A DNA stretch of 59,524 bases from Sporosarcina luteola (GTDB lineage Bacteria > Bacillota > Bacilli > Bacillales_A > Planococcaceae). Location: assembly GCF_007991495.1 (NCBI RefSeq), contig NZ_BJYL01000037.1, positions 1 through 59,524 of the forward strand. The letters are read 5' to 3'. Under the pieces are notes generated by a model. It was not told where the DNA came from, ran no database searches, and was given only the letters and a program-made list of their open reading frames with translations. The position numbers and the translations under genes were made by a program. Of the stretch, positions 42,924 to 51,519 are shown one piece after another (within the stretch, counting starts at the first letter, position 1; the number at the start of each line of letters is the position of its first letter).

Positions 42924-44378
42924 ATGGAACAAGTTTGTTTTGTGTTGAAAAGTATTGAAATGACTTATTTGGATAAAGAGATATTGAAGATAGATAGCTT
43001 GGCAGTACACCAATTTGACCGAATTGGAATCGTCGGCAAAAATAGTGCCGGCAAAAGTACACTTCTAAAACTGTTGGCAGATGAAATACAGCCGACCCGC
43101 GGAAACGTCTTACGGCATGTGGATTGCGGGTATTTTAAACAGCTGGAGCCGGCCTCTGGCGAAGGTGCGGACGATGCGCTGCTCGGCAGATTAGCGATAC
43201 CCCATAGCTCCGATCGATTGAGCGGCGGAGAGCAGACAAGGCTGAAGCTTGCGCAATTGTTCACAAACTATCACGAGGCGTTGCTGATCGATGAGCCGAC
43301 TACACATTTGGATCAGGATGGAATCGAATTTTTACTTGACGAACTCCGATATTATTACGGGGCTCTCGTGTTAATTAGCCATGACCGCGCTGTATTGGAT
43401 GCGCTCGTCACGACAATTTGGGAAGTGCATGAAGGTGAAGTGCGTGTCTATACGGGGAATTTCAGCGACTATAAAGTGCAGAAGGAGCTTGAGCAGGAAC
43501 AACAACGTCAAGCACATGAACAATTTCTTAAAGAAAAAAAGCGTCTTGAAAATGCTGCCGAAGAGAAAATGAAAAAGGCGGAAAAAATTGCACAGGCAGC
43601 AAGTATGTCGAAAAGAGAAGCGAAAGCGAAAGCAAATCTCATGTTCGAAACGAAATCAAAAGGCACAAGTGAAAAGGCAGTGCATCGCGCCGCAAAAGCA
43701 ATTGAACATCGCATGGAAAAACTTCAAGCCATTGAAGCGGTTCAAGAGGATAGACCCATCGTATTCCGGCAATCAAAAGCATTGGAGTTGCATAATAAAT
43801 TCCCGATTATGGCCGATCGACTGACGTTAAAGGCGGGAGATAATGTGTTGCTCGAAGATGTAAGCTTCCAACTGCCATTAGGGAAGAAAATAGCGATAAC
43901 AGGGGCAAATGGCATCGGAAAAAGTTCATTGCTCCACCATCTTGCAAGCCACGGTGAAAGTCTCACCATTTCACCAAAAGCGCGTATCGGTTATTTCCGT
44001 CAAATGAGTTATCAATTTCCTGTGAATGAAACAGTTATGCAATTTTTGAGCAAGCGATCCGACTACGATCAAGGTTTTTTAAGAAGTGTATTGCACGCGA
44101 TGCAATTTACGGGGACGGACATTCAAAAAAGCGTGCTGTCTTTAAGTGGAGGCGAAGCGATTCGTCTGCAACTTTGCCAATTGTTTTTAGGTGAATATAA
44201 TATTTTATTGCTAGATGAGCCGACGAACTTTTTAGATATTCACGCGCTAGACGCATTAGAGCAATTTATTAAGGGGTACGAGGGGACGATTATATTCGTT
44301 TCGCATGACAAGACATTTATCGAGAATACAGCTGACTTGCGGTATGTTATTCGTTCGAAAATGATTCATTTGGAGTAA
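42924..44378 (+). CDS. ABC-F ribosomal protection protein (Msr/Vga/VmlR-like)
   Basis: A 484-residue soluble tandem ATPase. Domain 1 has Walker A GKNSAGKST and signature LSGGEQTRLKLAQL with IDEPTTHLDQ; domain 2 has GANGIGKSS, LSGGEAIRLQLCQL and LLDEPTNFLD. The long charged interdomain linker (about 180-285), which reaches the peptidyl transferase centre in this family, is rich in Lys/Glu coiled coil. It should displace macrolide, lincosamide, streptogramin or pleuromutilin drugs from the ribosome. The elaborate attenuating leader strongly supports an antibiotic-resistance rather than housekeeping role. Drug profile cannot be predicted from sequence alone. Confidence 0.9.
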   Translation: MEQVCFVLKSIEMTYLDKEILKIDSLAVHQFDRIGIVGKNSAGKSTLLKLLADEIQPTRGNVLRHVDCGYFKQLEPASGEGADDALLGRLAIPHSSDRLSGGEQTRLKLAQLFTNYHEALLIDEPTTHLDQDGIEFLLDELRYYYGALVLISHDRAVLDALVTTIWEVHEGEVRVYTGNFSDYKVQKELEQEQQRQAHEQFLKEKKRLENAAEEKMKKAEKIAQAASMSKREAKAKANLMFETKSKGTSEKAVHRAAKAIEHRMEKLQAIEAVQEDRPIVFRQSKALELHNKFPIMADRLTLKAGDNVLLEDVSFQLPLGKKIAITGANGIGKSSLLHHLASHGESLTISPKARIGYFRQMSYQFPVNETVMQFLSKRSDYDQGFLRSVLHAMQFTGTDIQKSVLSLSGGEAIRLQLCQLFLGEYNILLLDEPTNFLDIHALDALEQFIKGYEGTIIFVSHDKTFIENTADLRYVIRSKMIHLE

Positions 44379-44449
44379 ACGATTTAAATAATTTTTATGT
44401 ACTACCTATTCCAGTGGATGTTTCAGCTAAACGCTCAACTTTCACTTAG

Positions 44450-44570
44450 GGAATCGTAAACTCGCTTAAAACCTGCAGATAACGTATAAATCTCGTTAAA
44501 CACGCTTAAAGCCTAAACAGCTTTTTATGTGCATTTCTATTGATTTATACGTTTCTCGCGGTTTTATGTT
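44450..44570. repeat. Degenerate head-to-head array with 20-bp period
   Basis: CGCTTAAA/CGTATAAA-type units begin at 44463, 44483 and 44503; inverse TATGTG/TATACG/TATGTT units lie at 44526, 44546 and about 44565. Same architecture and related unit (ACGNNTAAA) as the array at 24015-24165, but more diverged. Fills the gap between the ABC-F gene and ogt. Confidence 0.65.
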
Positions 44571-44665
44571 TTTTGTAGTTTTTCTGTATCCTGTGTTGTC
44601 ATATTTTCATTTTCAGCATTTAAAACGGTATAATTAACATAATAATCGTATGCAGGAGGTATGAA

Positions 44666-45193
44666 ATGGTAAAAGCAAATGAAAATTTCATTTACTGGAC
44701 GCTCTTAAATCATATGGAATGGAACATTTATATGGCAGCGACGAAGGAAGGACTATGCTACATCGGCCCCCAAAATACCTCATTCGAAGAACTCACCGTA
44801 TGGGTGAATAAATGGCTTCCCAACCATCAGCTATTAGAAGATGAGGCTGTACTACATCCCTACGCAACTGAATTGGTTGATTATCTGGAGGGAAATCGGA
44901 AAGAGTTCACAATGCCACTAGATCTGTACGGAACCGAATTTCAACAATCGGTCTGGAAGGTCCTGCTGGAAATTCCATTCGGACAGACGGTTACGTATTC
45001 AAATATTGCAGAAAGAATCCAAAAACCGCAAGCTGTTCGTGCGGTCGGGACCGCAATCGGCGCCAATCCAATCCTCATCACCGTTCCTTGTCATCGCGTC
45101 ATCGGGAAAAACGGGAAATTAACAGGCTTCCGGGGCGGTTTGGACATGAAGAAACAATTGTTGGAGTTGGAAAACCCACCTACAAAAGCATAA
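44666..45193 (+). CDS. ogt: Methylated-DNA--protein-cysteine S-methyltransferase
   Basis: A 175-residue suicide repair enzyme that transfers the alkyl group from O6-methylguanine to its active-site cysteine in PCHRVIG (about residues 142-148). Helix-turn-helix region TEFQQSVWKVLLEIPFGQTV and AVGTAIGANPI are canonical. AGGAGGT upstream. No ada-type regulatory domain. Confidence 0.95.
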   Translation: MVKANENFIYWTLLNHMEWNIYMAATKEGLCYIGPQNTSFEELTVWVNKWLPNHQLLEDEAVLHPYATELVDYLEGNRKEFTMPLDLYGTEFQQSVWKVLLEIPFGQTVTYSNIAERIQKPQAVRAVGTAIGANPILITVPCHRVIGKNGKLTGFRGGLDMKKQLLELENPPTKA

Positions 45194-45264
45194 GAAAGGC
45201 CATTGAATAATTTTCATGCGGCGTTAATAATGATATGATTAGTATTTAAATCGGAGGTTGTATA

Positions 45265-45915
45265 GTGAAGACAAACCGTTTAACTACAAAGGAAAAATTG
45301 CTTGATATATTGAAGAAAGAACATGAAATGACTGTAAACCAAATGGCGAAAGCGTTAGGGATTACTGAAATGGCCGTTAGAAAACATCTGAATGTTTTAG
45401 AAAGAGACTCTTTTATCCGTGTCGCTGAAGTAAGGCAACCGGTAGGTCGGCCAATCCAAGTATTTTCATTAACAACCCAGGCGGATGAACTCTTTCCTAA
45501 GCAGTACGATAATCTTGCAGTTGATTTTTTGAATGACTTATTTGAAATTCAGGGGAATGAAATCATCACTCATTTATTTGAAAAACGTGCTAAACGATTA
45601 GCTGCGAATTACTCATCTTACATGAAGCCAACTCTTACAAATGAAGAGATGGTAGAGAAGTTAAAAGATATCCAGATTGAAAAGGGTTATATGGCTGATG
45701 TCGTTAAACTTAGCGACCACCAATTTGAACTCATTGAACATAATTGCCCGATCTTTGAAGTATCTAAAAAGTACAAGCAAGCATGCCATTGTGAAACGAA
45801 CATGTTTAAAGAAGTGTTACATACAAATGATGTGCAACGTACTAAATGCAAGTCTGACGGAGATAACCATTGCCATTTCCTCATCAAGTTCGAAGACGAT
45901 GAATTATCCGTGTAG
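45265..45915 (+). CDS. SufR-like helix-turn-helix regulator with Fe-S-type cysteines
   Basis: A 216-residue regulator: N-terminal winged helix (MTVNQMAKALGITEMAVRKHLNVLE, about 21-45), a dimerisation region, and a C-terminal cysteine cluster. Cys in EHNCPIF is followed after exactly 12 residues by the next Cys (KQACHCE), then TKCKSDGDNHC. The C-x12-C spacing and NCPI context match SufR-type [Fe-S] sensors. GTG start with GGAGG. It precedes a superoxide dismutase gene whose promoter holds a large inverted repeat, so redox control of that neighbour is a reasonable inference. Confidence 0.82.
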   Translation: MKTNRLTTKEKLLDILKKEHEMTVNQMAKALGITEMAVRKHLNVLERDSFIRVAEVRQPVGRPIQVFSLTTQADELFPKQYDNLAVDFLNDLFEIQGNEIITHLFEKRAKRLAANYSSYMKPTLTNEEMVEKLKDIQIEKGYMADVVKLSDHQFELIEHNCPIFEVSKKYKQACHCETNMFKEVLHTNDVQRTKCKSDGDNHCHFLIKFEDDELSV

Positions 45916-45984
45916 TTGCTTAAGATTAATTTTGCGGTGGGCAACTCGGTTGACTTCTGTCGCTTGCTTACCCTATTATCATAA

Positions 45985-46027
45985 TAGACACTTTATATAC
46001 TAAAAGGTTTATAAAGTATATTAAGTG
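45985..46027. promoter_or_regulatory. Promoter and inverted-repeat operator of the superoxide dismutase gene
   Basis: CACTTTATATACT (45989-46001) and AGTATATTAAGTG (46015-46027) are inverted with 12 of 13 matches, 13 bp apart. A TAGACA-N17-TTTATA promoter lies within it, so a bound protein would occlude the promoter. The adjacent SufR-like regulator is the natural candidate. Confidence 0.55.
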
Positions 46028-46051
46028 AACAAGCATACAGGGGGAATTTAA

Positions 46052-46672
46052 ATGTCTACTTTTACACTTCCAGCATTGGGTTATGGTTTTAACGAATTGG
46101 AACCTGTGATCGACAAACAAACAATGGAGATTCACCACGGTAAACATCATCAGACCTATGTAAACAATTTGAATGCTGCATTGGAAGGGCAAGAAGCAAC
46201 AAAAAGCAAGACGTTAGAAGAGCTTCTGTCGAACTTGGATGCCTTGCCTGCGTCTATTCAGCAAGCGGTTAGAAATAATGGAGGCGGACATTTAAACCAC
46301 TCTCTATTTTGGGAGATTCTCAAGTCCCCTTCAGAGAATAATTTACCAACAGGCGAATTGGCCGAAGCAGTAAATAAGACATTTGGCAGTTTCGAAAAGT
46401 TCCAAGAAGAGTTTGCAAAAGCTGCAACTGGAAGATTCGGCTCTGGATGGGCATGGCTGATTGTTAATAAAGATAAACAACTTGAAATAACAAGCACCCC
46501 AAATCAAGATAACCCCGTCATGGAAGGTAACACAGCAATCTTAGGGTTGGATGTTTGGGAACATGCTTACTACTTGTCTTATCAAAATAGAAGACCTGAA
46601 TACATTTCAAACTTCTTTAAAATCGTTAACTGGGATGCTGTCTCTAAAAAATATGATGATGCATTGAATTAA
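46052..46672 (+). CDS. sodA: Superoxide dismutase, Mn/Fe type
   Basis: A 206-residue enzyme that dismutates superoxide. Metal ligands are visible: His in [12 protein letters not shown], His in [11 protein letters not shown], and Asp/His in LDVWEHAYY. The GGGHLNHS and NQDNP features fit the Mn/Fe superfamily; metal choice is not certain. The sequence is more divergent than a typical Bacillus SodA, so it may be a second, inducible copy. GGGGGA ribosome site. Confidence 0.94.
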   Translation: MSTFTLPALGYGFNELEPVIDKQTMEIHHGKHHQTYVNNLNAALEGQEATKSKTLEELLSNLDALPASIQQAVRNNGGGHLNHSLFWEILKSPSENNLPTGELAEAVNKTFGSFEKFQEEFAKAATGRFGSGWAWLIVNKDKQLEITSTPNQDNPVMEGNTAILGLDVWEHAYYLSYQNRRPEYISNFFKIVNWDAVSKKYDDALN

Positions 46673-46680
46673 ACATCAAT

Positions 46681-46720
46681 AAAACAAGGTAAGGGGCTAT
46701 CCCGGCCCTTATCTTGTCTG
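46681..46720 (+). terminator. Hairpin after the superoxide dismutase gene
   Basis: ACAAGGTAAGGGG pairs with CCCTTATCTTGT around CTATCCCGG; weak T-run (CTTGTCTGTT), so termination may be partial. Confidence 0.55.
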
Positions 46721-46739
46721 TTATAAAGGAAAAACATCC

Positions 46740-46802
46740 TTGAAAGATTATGATGAGCGTTCGAGTGAGGAATTGAAGAAACAACTACTGTTTAAGGAGT
46801 GA
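46740..46802 (+). CDS. Small ORF upstream of the flavin reductase gene
   Basis: A 20-residue ORF, MKDYDERSSEELKKQLLFKE, with TTG start and AAAGGA nine bases upstream. Its stop TGA overlaps the AAGGAG ribosome site of the next gene, a typical coupling layout. Strongly hydrophilic; not recognised. It may be a genuine micro-ORF or a remnant of a longer gene. Confidence 0.4.
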   Translation: MKDYDERSSEELKKQLLFKE

Positions 46803-46811
46803 AATGAACAA

Positions 46812-47306
46812 ATGGATAAGGTCAGTGCATTTAAAGAGACAATGGCAAATTACCCCACCGGCGTTACTATTGTTACAGCAGTCAACGCTGAGGGCAATCC
46901 AATAGGTTTGACAGTTAACTCTTTCGCGTCAGTATCACTCGATCCCATGCTTATATTATGGTCAATTGATAAAAAGAGCGCTTCGTATGATGCATTACAA
47001 AAGGTGCAGTCTTTTGCCGTCAATATATTAGCAGAAGATCAAGCGGATACCGCCTTATTGTTCGCAAGCCGAACGAATAGCAAAGAACGCTTTGAAAATT
47101 GCAATTGGAAACTTTCAAGTCTTAACCTTCCTATCATCACCGGAACAGCGGCCGCCCTGCAATGTAATGTGTATAACCGAATTGAGGCAGGAGATCATAC
47201 CATCCTTATTGGAGAAGTATCCGATATTTATGTTGAAAAGAAATCACCGTTACTTTATCACCAACGAAGGATGGGAGCATTGCCAGCAAGTTTCCATGAA
47301 CAATAA
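46812..47306 (+). CDS. Flavin reductase-like FMN-binding protein
   Basis: A 164-residue split-barrel flavoprotein with PTGVTIVTAV, PIGLTVNSFASVSLDPMLILWSI and the terminal YHQRRMGAL. Members reduce FMN/FAD with NAD(P)H or serve as reductase component of two-component monooxygenases. No oxygenase component is adjacent. Together with the dismutase and ferredoxin it forms a redox-themed cluster. Confidence 0.9.
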   Translation: MDKVSAFKETMANYPTGVTIVTAVNAEGNPIGLTVNSFASVSLDPMLILWSIDKKSASYDALQKVQSFAVNILAEDQADTALLFASRTNSKERFENCNWKLSSLNLPIITGTAAALQCNVYNRIEAGDHTILIGEVSDIYVEKKSPLLYHQRRMGALPASFHEQ

Positions 47307-47344
47307 TAACTTCTACTCGAGACTTGCAGTGGAGGTTTAGCGCC

Positions 47345-47821
47345 GTGGGTTTATTACATACATTAACTATCAATCTATTACTCCCAATTAAACGTAATTA
47401 CTTCCAACTGAATCGGATTAAAACAAAAGACTTTTTTATGTATATACTTTTCCTTCACCTATTGATTTCATTACCGAATGGGATCCGGCTAATCAGCACT
47501 TCCATAGGTAATGGTAATTTTGCAAAAGAAGCTTTATTAATCTTGTTTGTTTACCCATTGTCCATCACCCTTTTAGGAATTAGCGGAATTTCTCTTCTTG
47601 CACTAGTTGGTCTGATCATCAAAGCAGTTGCCAAAAGAAAGTTAGTCTATCAACTTCTATGGAAAATGACTGTTTACGCATTAACTTATCCAGTTATGCT
47701 CTATGCCTTTTTTGACATAATCGGCATAAGACACAGCCTTATAAGTTTAGTGGGATTTATCATATTTACAACCATGCTCCTAAATATTGTGCTAGCATAT
47801 CCTAAAATCAGGAAGACATAG
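47345..47821 (+). CDS. Membrane protein, DUF1189-like
   Basis: A 158-residue protein with four hydrophobic segments (about 30-45, 58-85, 100-118 and 125-150). GTG 47345 was chosen because GGAGG is nine bases upstream; the open frame starts slightly earlier. Resembles DUF1189-type proteins but I am not certain. Twenty-one bases ahead of the ferredoxin gene, so probably cotranscribed. Confidence 0.7.
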   Translation: MGLLHTLTINLLLPIKRNYFQLNRIKTKDFFMYILFLHLLISLPNGIRLISTSIGNGNFAKEALLILFVYPLSITLLGISGISLLALVGLIIKAVAKRKLVYQLLWKMTVYALTYPVMLYAFFDIIGIRHSLISLVGFIIFTTMLLNIVLAYPKIRKT

Positions 47822-47842
47822 ATGAAGAAAGGGGTCAAAAGA

Positions 47843-48082
47843 ATGTCATTTGTTATAACATCAGCATGCATACATGAACAAGCGGGGATTTGTGTGGACG
47901 TTTGCCCAGTAGATTGTATCGTTTTCGGAGATGACCAATTTCTGATTGATCCGAATCGTTGTATTGATTGTGGTGCCTGTGAGACAGTATGTCCAGTTGA
48001 AGCCATCTATTTTGAGGAAGAGGTCCCTGCAAAAGAATCTGCCTCCATCCTTAAGGCAAAAGAATACTTTGGTGTAGCATAG
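47843..48082 (+). CDS. Ferredoxin, seven-iron type
   Basis: A 79-residue ferredoxin with CIHEQAGICVDVCPVDC (C-x7-C-x3-C-x3-C) and CIDCGACETVCP (C-x2-C-x2-C-x3-CP). The C-x7-C spacing in the first motif indicates a [3Fe-4S] plus a [4Fe-4S] cluster, as in Azotobacter-type 7Fe ferredoxins. Start at MSFVITSACI chosen for the AAGGGG ribosome site. Confidence 0.93.
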   Translation: MSFVITSACIHEQAGICVDVCPVDCIVFGDDQFLIDPNRCIDCGACETVCPVEAIYFEEEVPAKESASILKAKEYFGVA

Positions 48083-48131
48083 AAGTTGTTCGCATCCAAG
48101 GATACGCCGAAAATGCATCATCAGGTTGATT

Positions 48132-48180
48132 TACAAATACCCCACTGTTATTACGCTTAGAACAGTGGGGTTTTGTTTAT
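48132..48180. terminator. Bidirectional terminator
   Basis: ACCCCACTGTT pairs with AACAGTGGGGT, followed by TTTGTTT on the + strand. Separates the ferredoxin gene and the convergent ABC operon. Confidence 0.8.
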
Positions 48181-48197
48181 TTAATTAGCTCTCAAAC

Positions 48198-49424
48198 CTA
48201 TGCCCATAACCATTTCCAAATTTCCTTTGGTGTCGCATTTTTTCCATACATTAAAATTCCGATCTTAAACACTTTCCCCGCGGCTTTCATCATGAGCCAA
48301 ATCGTAGCGAACAGGATGACTGCACTAATTCCAATTTCCACCCAAGGCCATTCTTCGAGTAATGACAGACGCATCATCCAAACCGCTGGCGAAGTGAACG
48401 GGATAAATGAGAAGACTTTTGCGATGATACCGCTCGGATCTCCAATAATTGGTGCAATGAAAATAAGCGGGACAAACGGCAGCATCATGACAAGACCTTG
48501 GAAATTGCTCGTTGCGGTCATGTCTTCCACTGTCGCACCGATTGCAACGAAAATAGCGGCAAATAGTAGGTACCCTGCAACTGCCAATACAACCAAAACC
48601 AATAGTTCTGGGACAAATAAGTACTCGAGAATCGGCAAGTCGCTTTTCCAAACGAAAATCGGTAATCCAATTGCTAACCAAACAACGACTTGTGTAATTC
48701 CTAACACGAAATAGCCAATAATCTTTCCTTGCATCAATTCAACTGGCGTTACGGACGACAAAATGATTTCCGCTACTTTCTCTTTTTTCTCTTGGGAGGC
48801 GGACGTGAAAATCATCATCCCTGTCATCACACTTGAGAACAATATAATCGCTGCAAATACACCTGGTACAATCCTCTTTAACGGATCATACTCACCCGTA
48901 GGCATGTTCTGGCCACTTTCCGCATTTCTCCATTCCACCTGTTCGATGGAAATTCCTTTTGCAATCGCGGTTTTCTGCTCTTCCGATAAATCAAGACGAT
49001 TGAGCTGCAATTGACGTAAAGGGACTTCCAGCGCATAGGTTGCGTACATGAAATCCTCATTGACATCCTCAGTTTTATAGACAGGTACGACCCCATCATC
49101 TAAAGCTTTTTCAGTGAAAGCCATATACACCGTATTTTCCTCATCGATTACCCGCGTCCGCATTTCCCCTTCTTCCATATCCGTAAAATGGACATTCCAC
49201 TGTAATTGTTCCTGATCTACAAGTTGCTCAACATCTTTCGCAACCCCCAGCTCATCTGCAATAAAAACCTCAACCGTCTTTGTTGAATCCGAATCGCCAA
49301 AAAGTTGGGGGATGAATAAGAAAAACGCAAACATTGCAGGCGTCACTAACAACGAAATGAGGAAAGATTTATTCTTCATATTCCGATTGATCTCCCATTT
49401 GGCGACTTTGAAACTATTACGCAT
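48198..49424 (-). CDS. natB: NatB/YhaP-type ABC-2 permease
   Basis: A 408-residue permease: N-terminal helix (about 20-38), a large extracellular domain (about 40-170), then a cluster of five or six helices, with the SASQEKKEKVAEIILSSVTPVELMQGKIIG motif typical of NatB/YhaP exporters. The start at MRNSFKVAKWE overlaps the last codons of the ATPase gene by eight bases. Sodium or peptide-type efflux is the family's suggested role. Confidence 0.9.
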   Translation of the reverse strand: MRNSFKVAKWEINRNMKNKSFLISLLVTPAMFAFFLFIPQLFGDSDSTKTVEVFIADELGVAKDVEQLVDQEQLQWNVHFTDMEEGEMRTRVIDEENTVYMAFTEKALDDGVVPVYKTEDVNEDFMYATYALEVPLRQLQLNRLDLSEEQKTAIAKGISIEQVEWRNAESGQNMPTGEYDPLKRIVPGVFAAIILFSSVMTGMMIFTSASQEKKEKVAEIILSSVTPVELMQGKIIGYFVLGITQVVVWLAIGLPIFVWKSDLPILEYLFVPELLVLVVLAVAGYLLFAAIFVAIGATVEDMTATSNFQGLVMMLPFVPLIFIAPIIGDPSGIIAKVFSFIPFTSPAVWMMRLSLLEEWPWVEIGISAVILFATIWLMMKAAGKVFKIGILMYGKNATPKEIWKWLWA

Positions 49425-50349
49425 AACTAGCATCCCCTTCTTTGACGATATGTTGGTCTGTTGCGATATCGATAAATATTTCATGCAAGGAAATCCGGTC
49501 GATGGATAGCTCATCAATCGACAATGTTTCCGGTAATCGTCTCAGCCACAACGGGACAACTACGTCTTGATTTAAATAGATGACCGCCACATTCCCTTTT
49601 TGCTCCACTCGACTTACATTCGATAGTCGTTCCAAGACCGATGCCTCATTATTCCCCCGAATTGTACACTTAAAGTTCGCGTATTCGTTTTTAACGTCAG
49701 CCATCGTTCCTTCAATCACCCTTTGACCGCGATGGATCATAAATAAACGATCACAGATTTCTTCAACCATATTCATTTGGTGGGACGACAATAATATAGC
49801 TGTCCCGCTTTGCGCAAGTTCCTTAATCTCATTTTTGAAAACATCCTGGCTAAGAGGGTCTAGTCCCGAGAAAGGTTCGTCTAAAATCAACAACTCCGGC
49901 TCATGAATAATCGAACCGATAAACTGAACTTTCTGCGCCATCCCCTTCGATAATTCCTCAACGGAAACTTTCTCTTTCCCTTCTAGACCAAGCTTTTTTA
50001 AATAATGAAGTGCTCGCTCTTTTGCTTTTTTAATCGGATAATCTTTCAGTTCAGCTAAATACAAAATCATATCCATTACTTTGACATTTTTATAAAGTCC
50101 ACGTTCCTCAGGCAAATACCCGATTTTATGACGAGGAATTTTTCCAGCTTCACATTGGTGAAACTTCACTGTGCCTTCATCCGGATAAAGAATCCCCATA
50201 ATGCTACGGATTGTCGTCGACTTCCCAGCACCATTCGGTCCGAGAATCGCCATGATTTCCCCTCTTTTCACTTCAAAGGAAATATCTTTTATGATCTGTC
50301 TTTCTTTGAAGGCTTTCCCAAGTCCTTTAACGGATAATATAGTTTCCAT
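49417..50349 (-). CDS. natA: NatA/YhaQ-type ABC ATPase
   Basis: A 310-residue ATPase: Walker A GPNGAGKST (about 36-44), LSKGMAQKVQFIGSIIHEP (a Lys-containing variant of the signature) and LLILDEPFSGLDP. C-terminal DUF4162-like tail follows the ATPase core. Start METILSVKGL follows GGGGCTG. Partner of the permease downstream and preceded by a DUF2812 protein and a PadR regulator in the same operon. Confidence 0.92.
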   Translation of the reverse strand: METILSVKGLGKAFKERQIIKDISFEVKRGEIMAILGPNGAGKSTTIRSIMGILYPDEGTVKFHQCEAGKIPRHKIGYLPEERGLYKNVKVMDMILYLAELKDYPIKKAKERALHYLKKLGLEGKEKVSVEELSKGMAQKVQFIGSIIHEPELLILDEPFSGLDPLSQDVFKNEIKELAQSGTAILLSSHQMNMVEEICDRLFMIHRGQRVIEGTMADVKNEYANFKCTIRGNNEASVLERLSNVSRVEQKGNVAVIYLNQDVVVPLWLRRLPETLSIDELSIDRISLHEIFIDIATDQHIVKEGDASYA

Positions 50350-50357
50350 TGTAATTT

Positions 50358-50891
50358 TCAGCCCCTTTTTATTCTGTTGTATCGATGAAACAATGTTGCC
50401 AAATACGTCATAGTGGCAGGAAACGCCAGTATAAGAGCAAACATAAAGCTCCATTTGCTGATCGTTTCAATGATCCCGGAAGTCAACGTCATCACCAACC
50501 ATAAAATGACTGTTGTTGTTACGGTATAGATCATCATCTTTTTAACTGGTGCTGCTAGACGATTGGTTTTATCTTGCGCGGACTCTGGATCACTGTAAAT
50601 TGGCACAGTTCCCTTTTTCGCCTTAAAGATATGCATATTATAGTCTGAACAAACATGCGTCCAACTGGCAAATGAGAACATCTCGAAGTATTCATCCACT
50701 TCATCAGGCTCCAACAGACGGTAATCAATGCTATAAATCACATCTTCACTTTCTCCTTGTTCCAACTCGTAAACTCCAAAACGAAACTGTTTCAAATGCC
50801 AGCCCCGTAATGCTTTTCGTCGAAGCATATTCATATCAGCTGCTTCAGAAAATGCTAATCCCCATGATGCCACACGCTTAATGTTCTTCAT
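50358..50891 (-). CDS. DUF2812 membrane protein
   Basis: A 177-residue protein whose N-terminal DUF2812 domain (about 10-90) contains ALRGWHLKQFRFGVYELEQGE and YEMFSFASWTHVCSDYNMHIF-like sequence, followed by two membrane helices (about 123-143 and 148-168). Commonly encoded beside PadR regulators. Start overlaps the end of the padR gene. Role unknown, possibly linked to the adjoining exporter. Confidence 0.85.
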   Translation of the reverse strand: MKNIKRVASWGLAFSEAADMNMLRRKALRGWHLKQFRFGVYELEQGESEDVIYSIDYRLLEPDEVDEYFEMFSFASWTHVCSDYNMHIFKAKKGTVPIYSDPESAQDKTNRLAAPVKKMMIYTVTTTVILWLVMTLTSGIIETISKWSFMFALILAFPATMTYLATLFHRYNRIKRG

Positions 50892-51210
50892 CGCACACTT
50901 CCCTCCTCTCAAGACCTTTTTCCGCCATCTCAATCATCACTTTTCGGCGTGCGATATCAGCTTCTAACGTTTGCCGCCCTACATCCGTTAACATATACAC
51001 CTTTCTGCGTGAGTCCGACTCGTCATGCAAAACGATAAGCTGCTCCTTCAGCAATTTTTTGATGATCGTATACAACGACGCCGGTCCAATCACAAATGAC
51101 CCTCCTGTCGTTTCCTCGACTAAACTCATCACTGCATATCCATGCCGTGGCTCCGTCAATGAAGCCATAATATAAAAAACAGAATCCGTTAAAGGCTCAA
51201 ATGATTTCAT
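50878..51210 (-). CDS. PadR-family transcriptional regulator
   Basis: A 110-residue winged-helix protein: LTEPRHGYAVMSLVEETTGGSFVIGPASLYTIIKKLL, then YMLTDVGRQTLEADIARR, both standard for PadR. First gene of the operon with DUF2812, natA and natB genes. Two palindromes ahead of it are probable operators, implying autorepression and coordinate control of the exporter. Confidence 0.93.
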   Translation of the reverse strand: MKSFEPLTDSVFYIMASLTEPRHGYAVMSLVEETTGGSFVIGPASLYTIIKKLLKEQLIVLHDESDSRRKVYMLTDVGRQTLEADIARRKVMIEMAEKGLERREVCDEEH

Positions 51211-51224
51211 TGCGACCTCCCGTG

Positions 51225-51281
51225 TATCACTTTGTGATATATCTAATTATGTTATATCACAAAGTGATATAACATGACAAC
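51225..51281. promoter_or_regulatory. PadR operon promoter with two palindromic operators
   Basis: TATCACTTTGTGATA (51225-51239) and TATCACAAAGTGATA (51255-51269, within a longer perfect palindrome) occur 30 bp apart, about three helical turns. A TTGTCA-N17-ATATAA promoter on the minus strand (51259-51281 and neighbours) has the distal operator as its spacer. Confidence 0.75.
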
Positions 51282-51519
51282 CATAAATATTATGTAACTC
51301 TCCTGGAATCTAGCGTATTCCTAAATTAATGAGCACTTCAACGGGCAACAGGACTTACCTGTGCATCATCTAAGCAAATAACTGAAGTAAATACTATCAA
51401 ACAGTTAATTTACACTACGTAGGAAGAAGAGGATTAGGAGAAAAGGTTGATTATTCCAAAATCCGTTGCCGGTTCATATCTGTTTGGATATGATAATCTA
51501 AAGGGAAGGAGAATTTTCA
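51282..51519. other. Intergenic stretch
   Basis: No ORF with a ribosome site, hairpin or repeat that I can support. It must hold the promoter of the YiaA/B gene. Confidence 0.5.

Noticed and set aside
42966..43264. Antisense frame in the ABC-F gene
   Set aside because: Mirror of the conserved ATPase domain; no independent signals.
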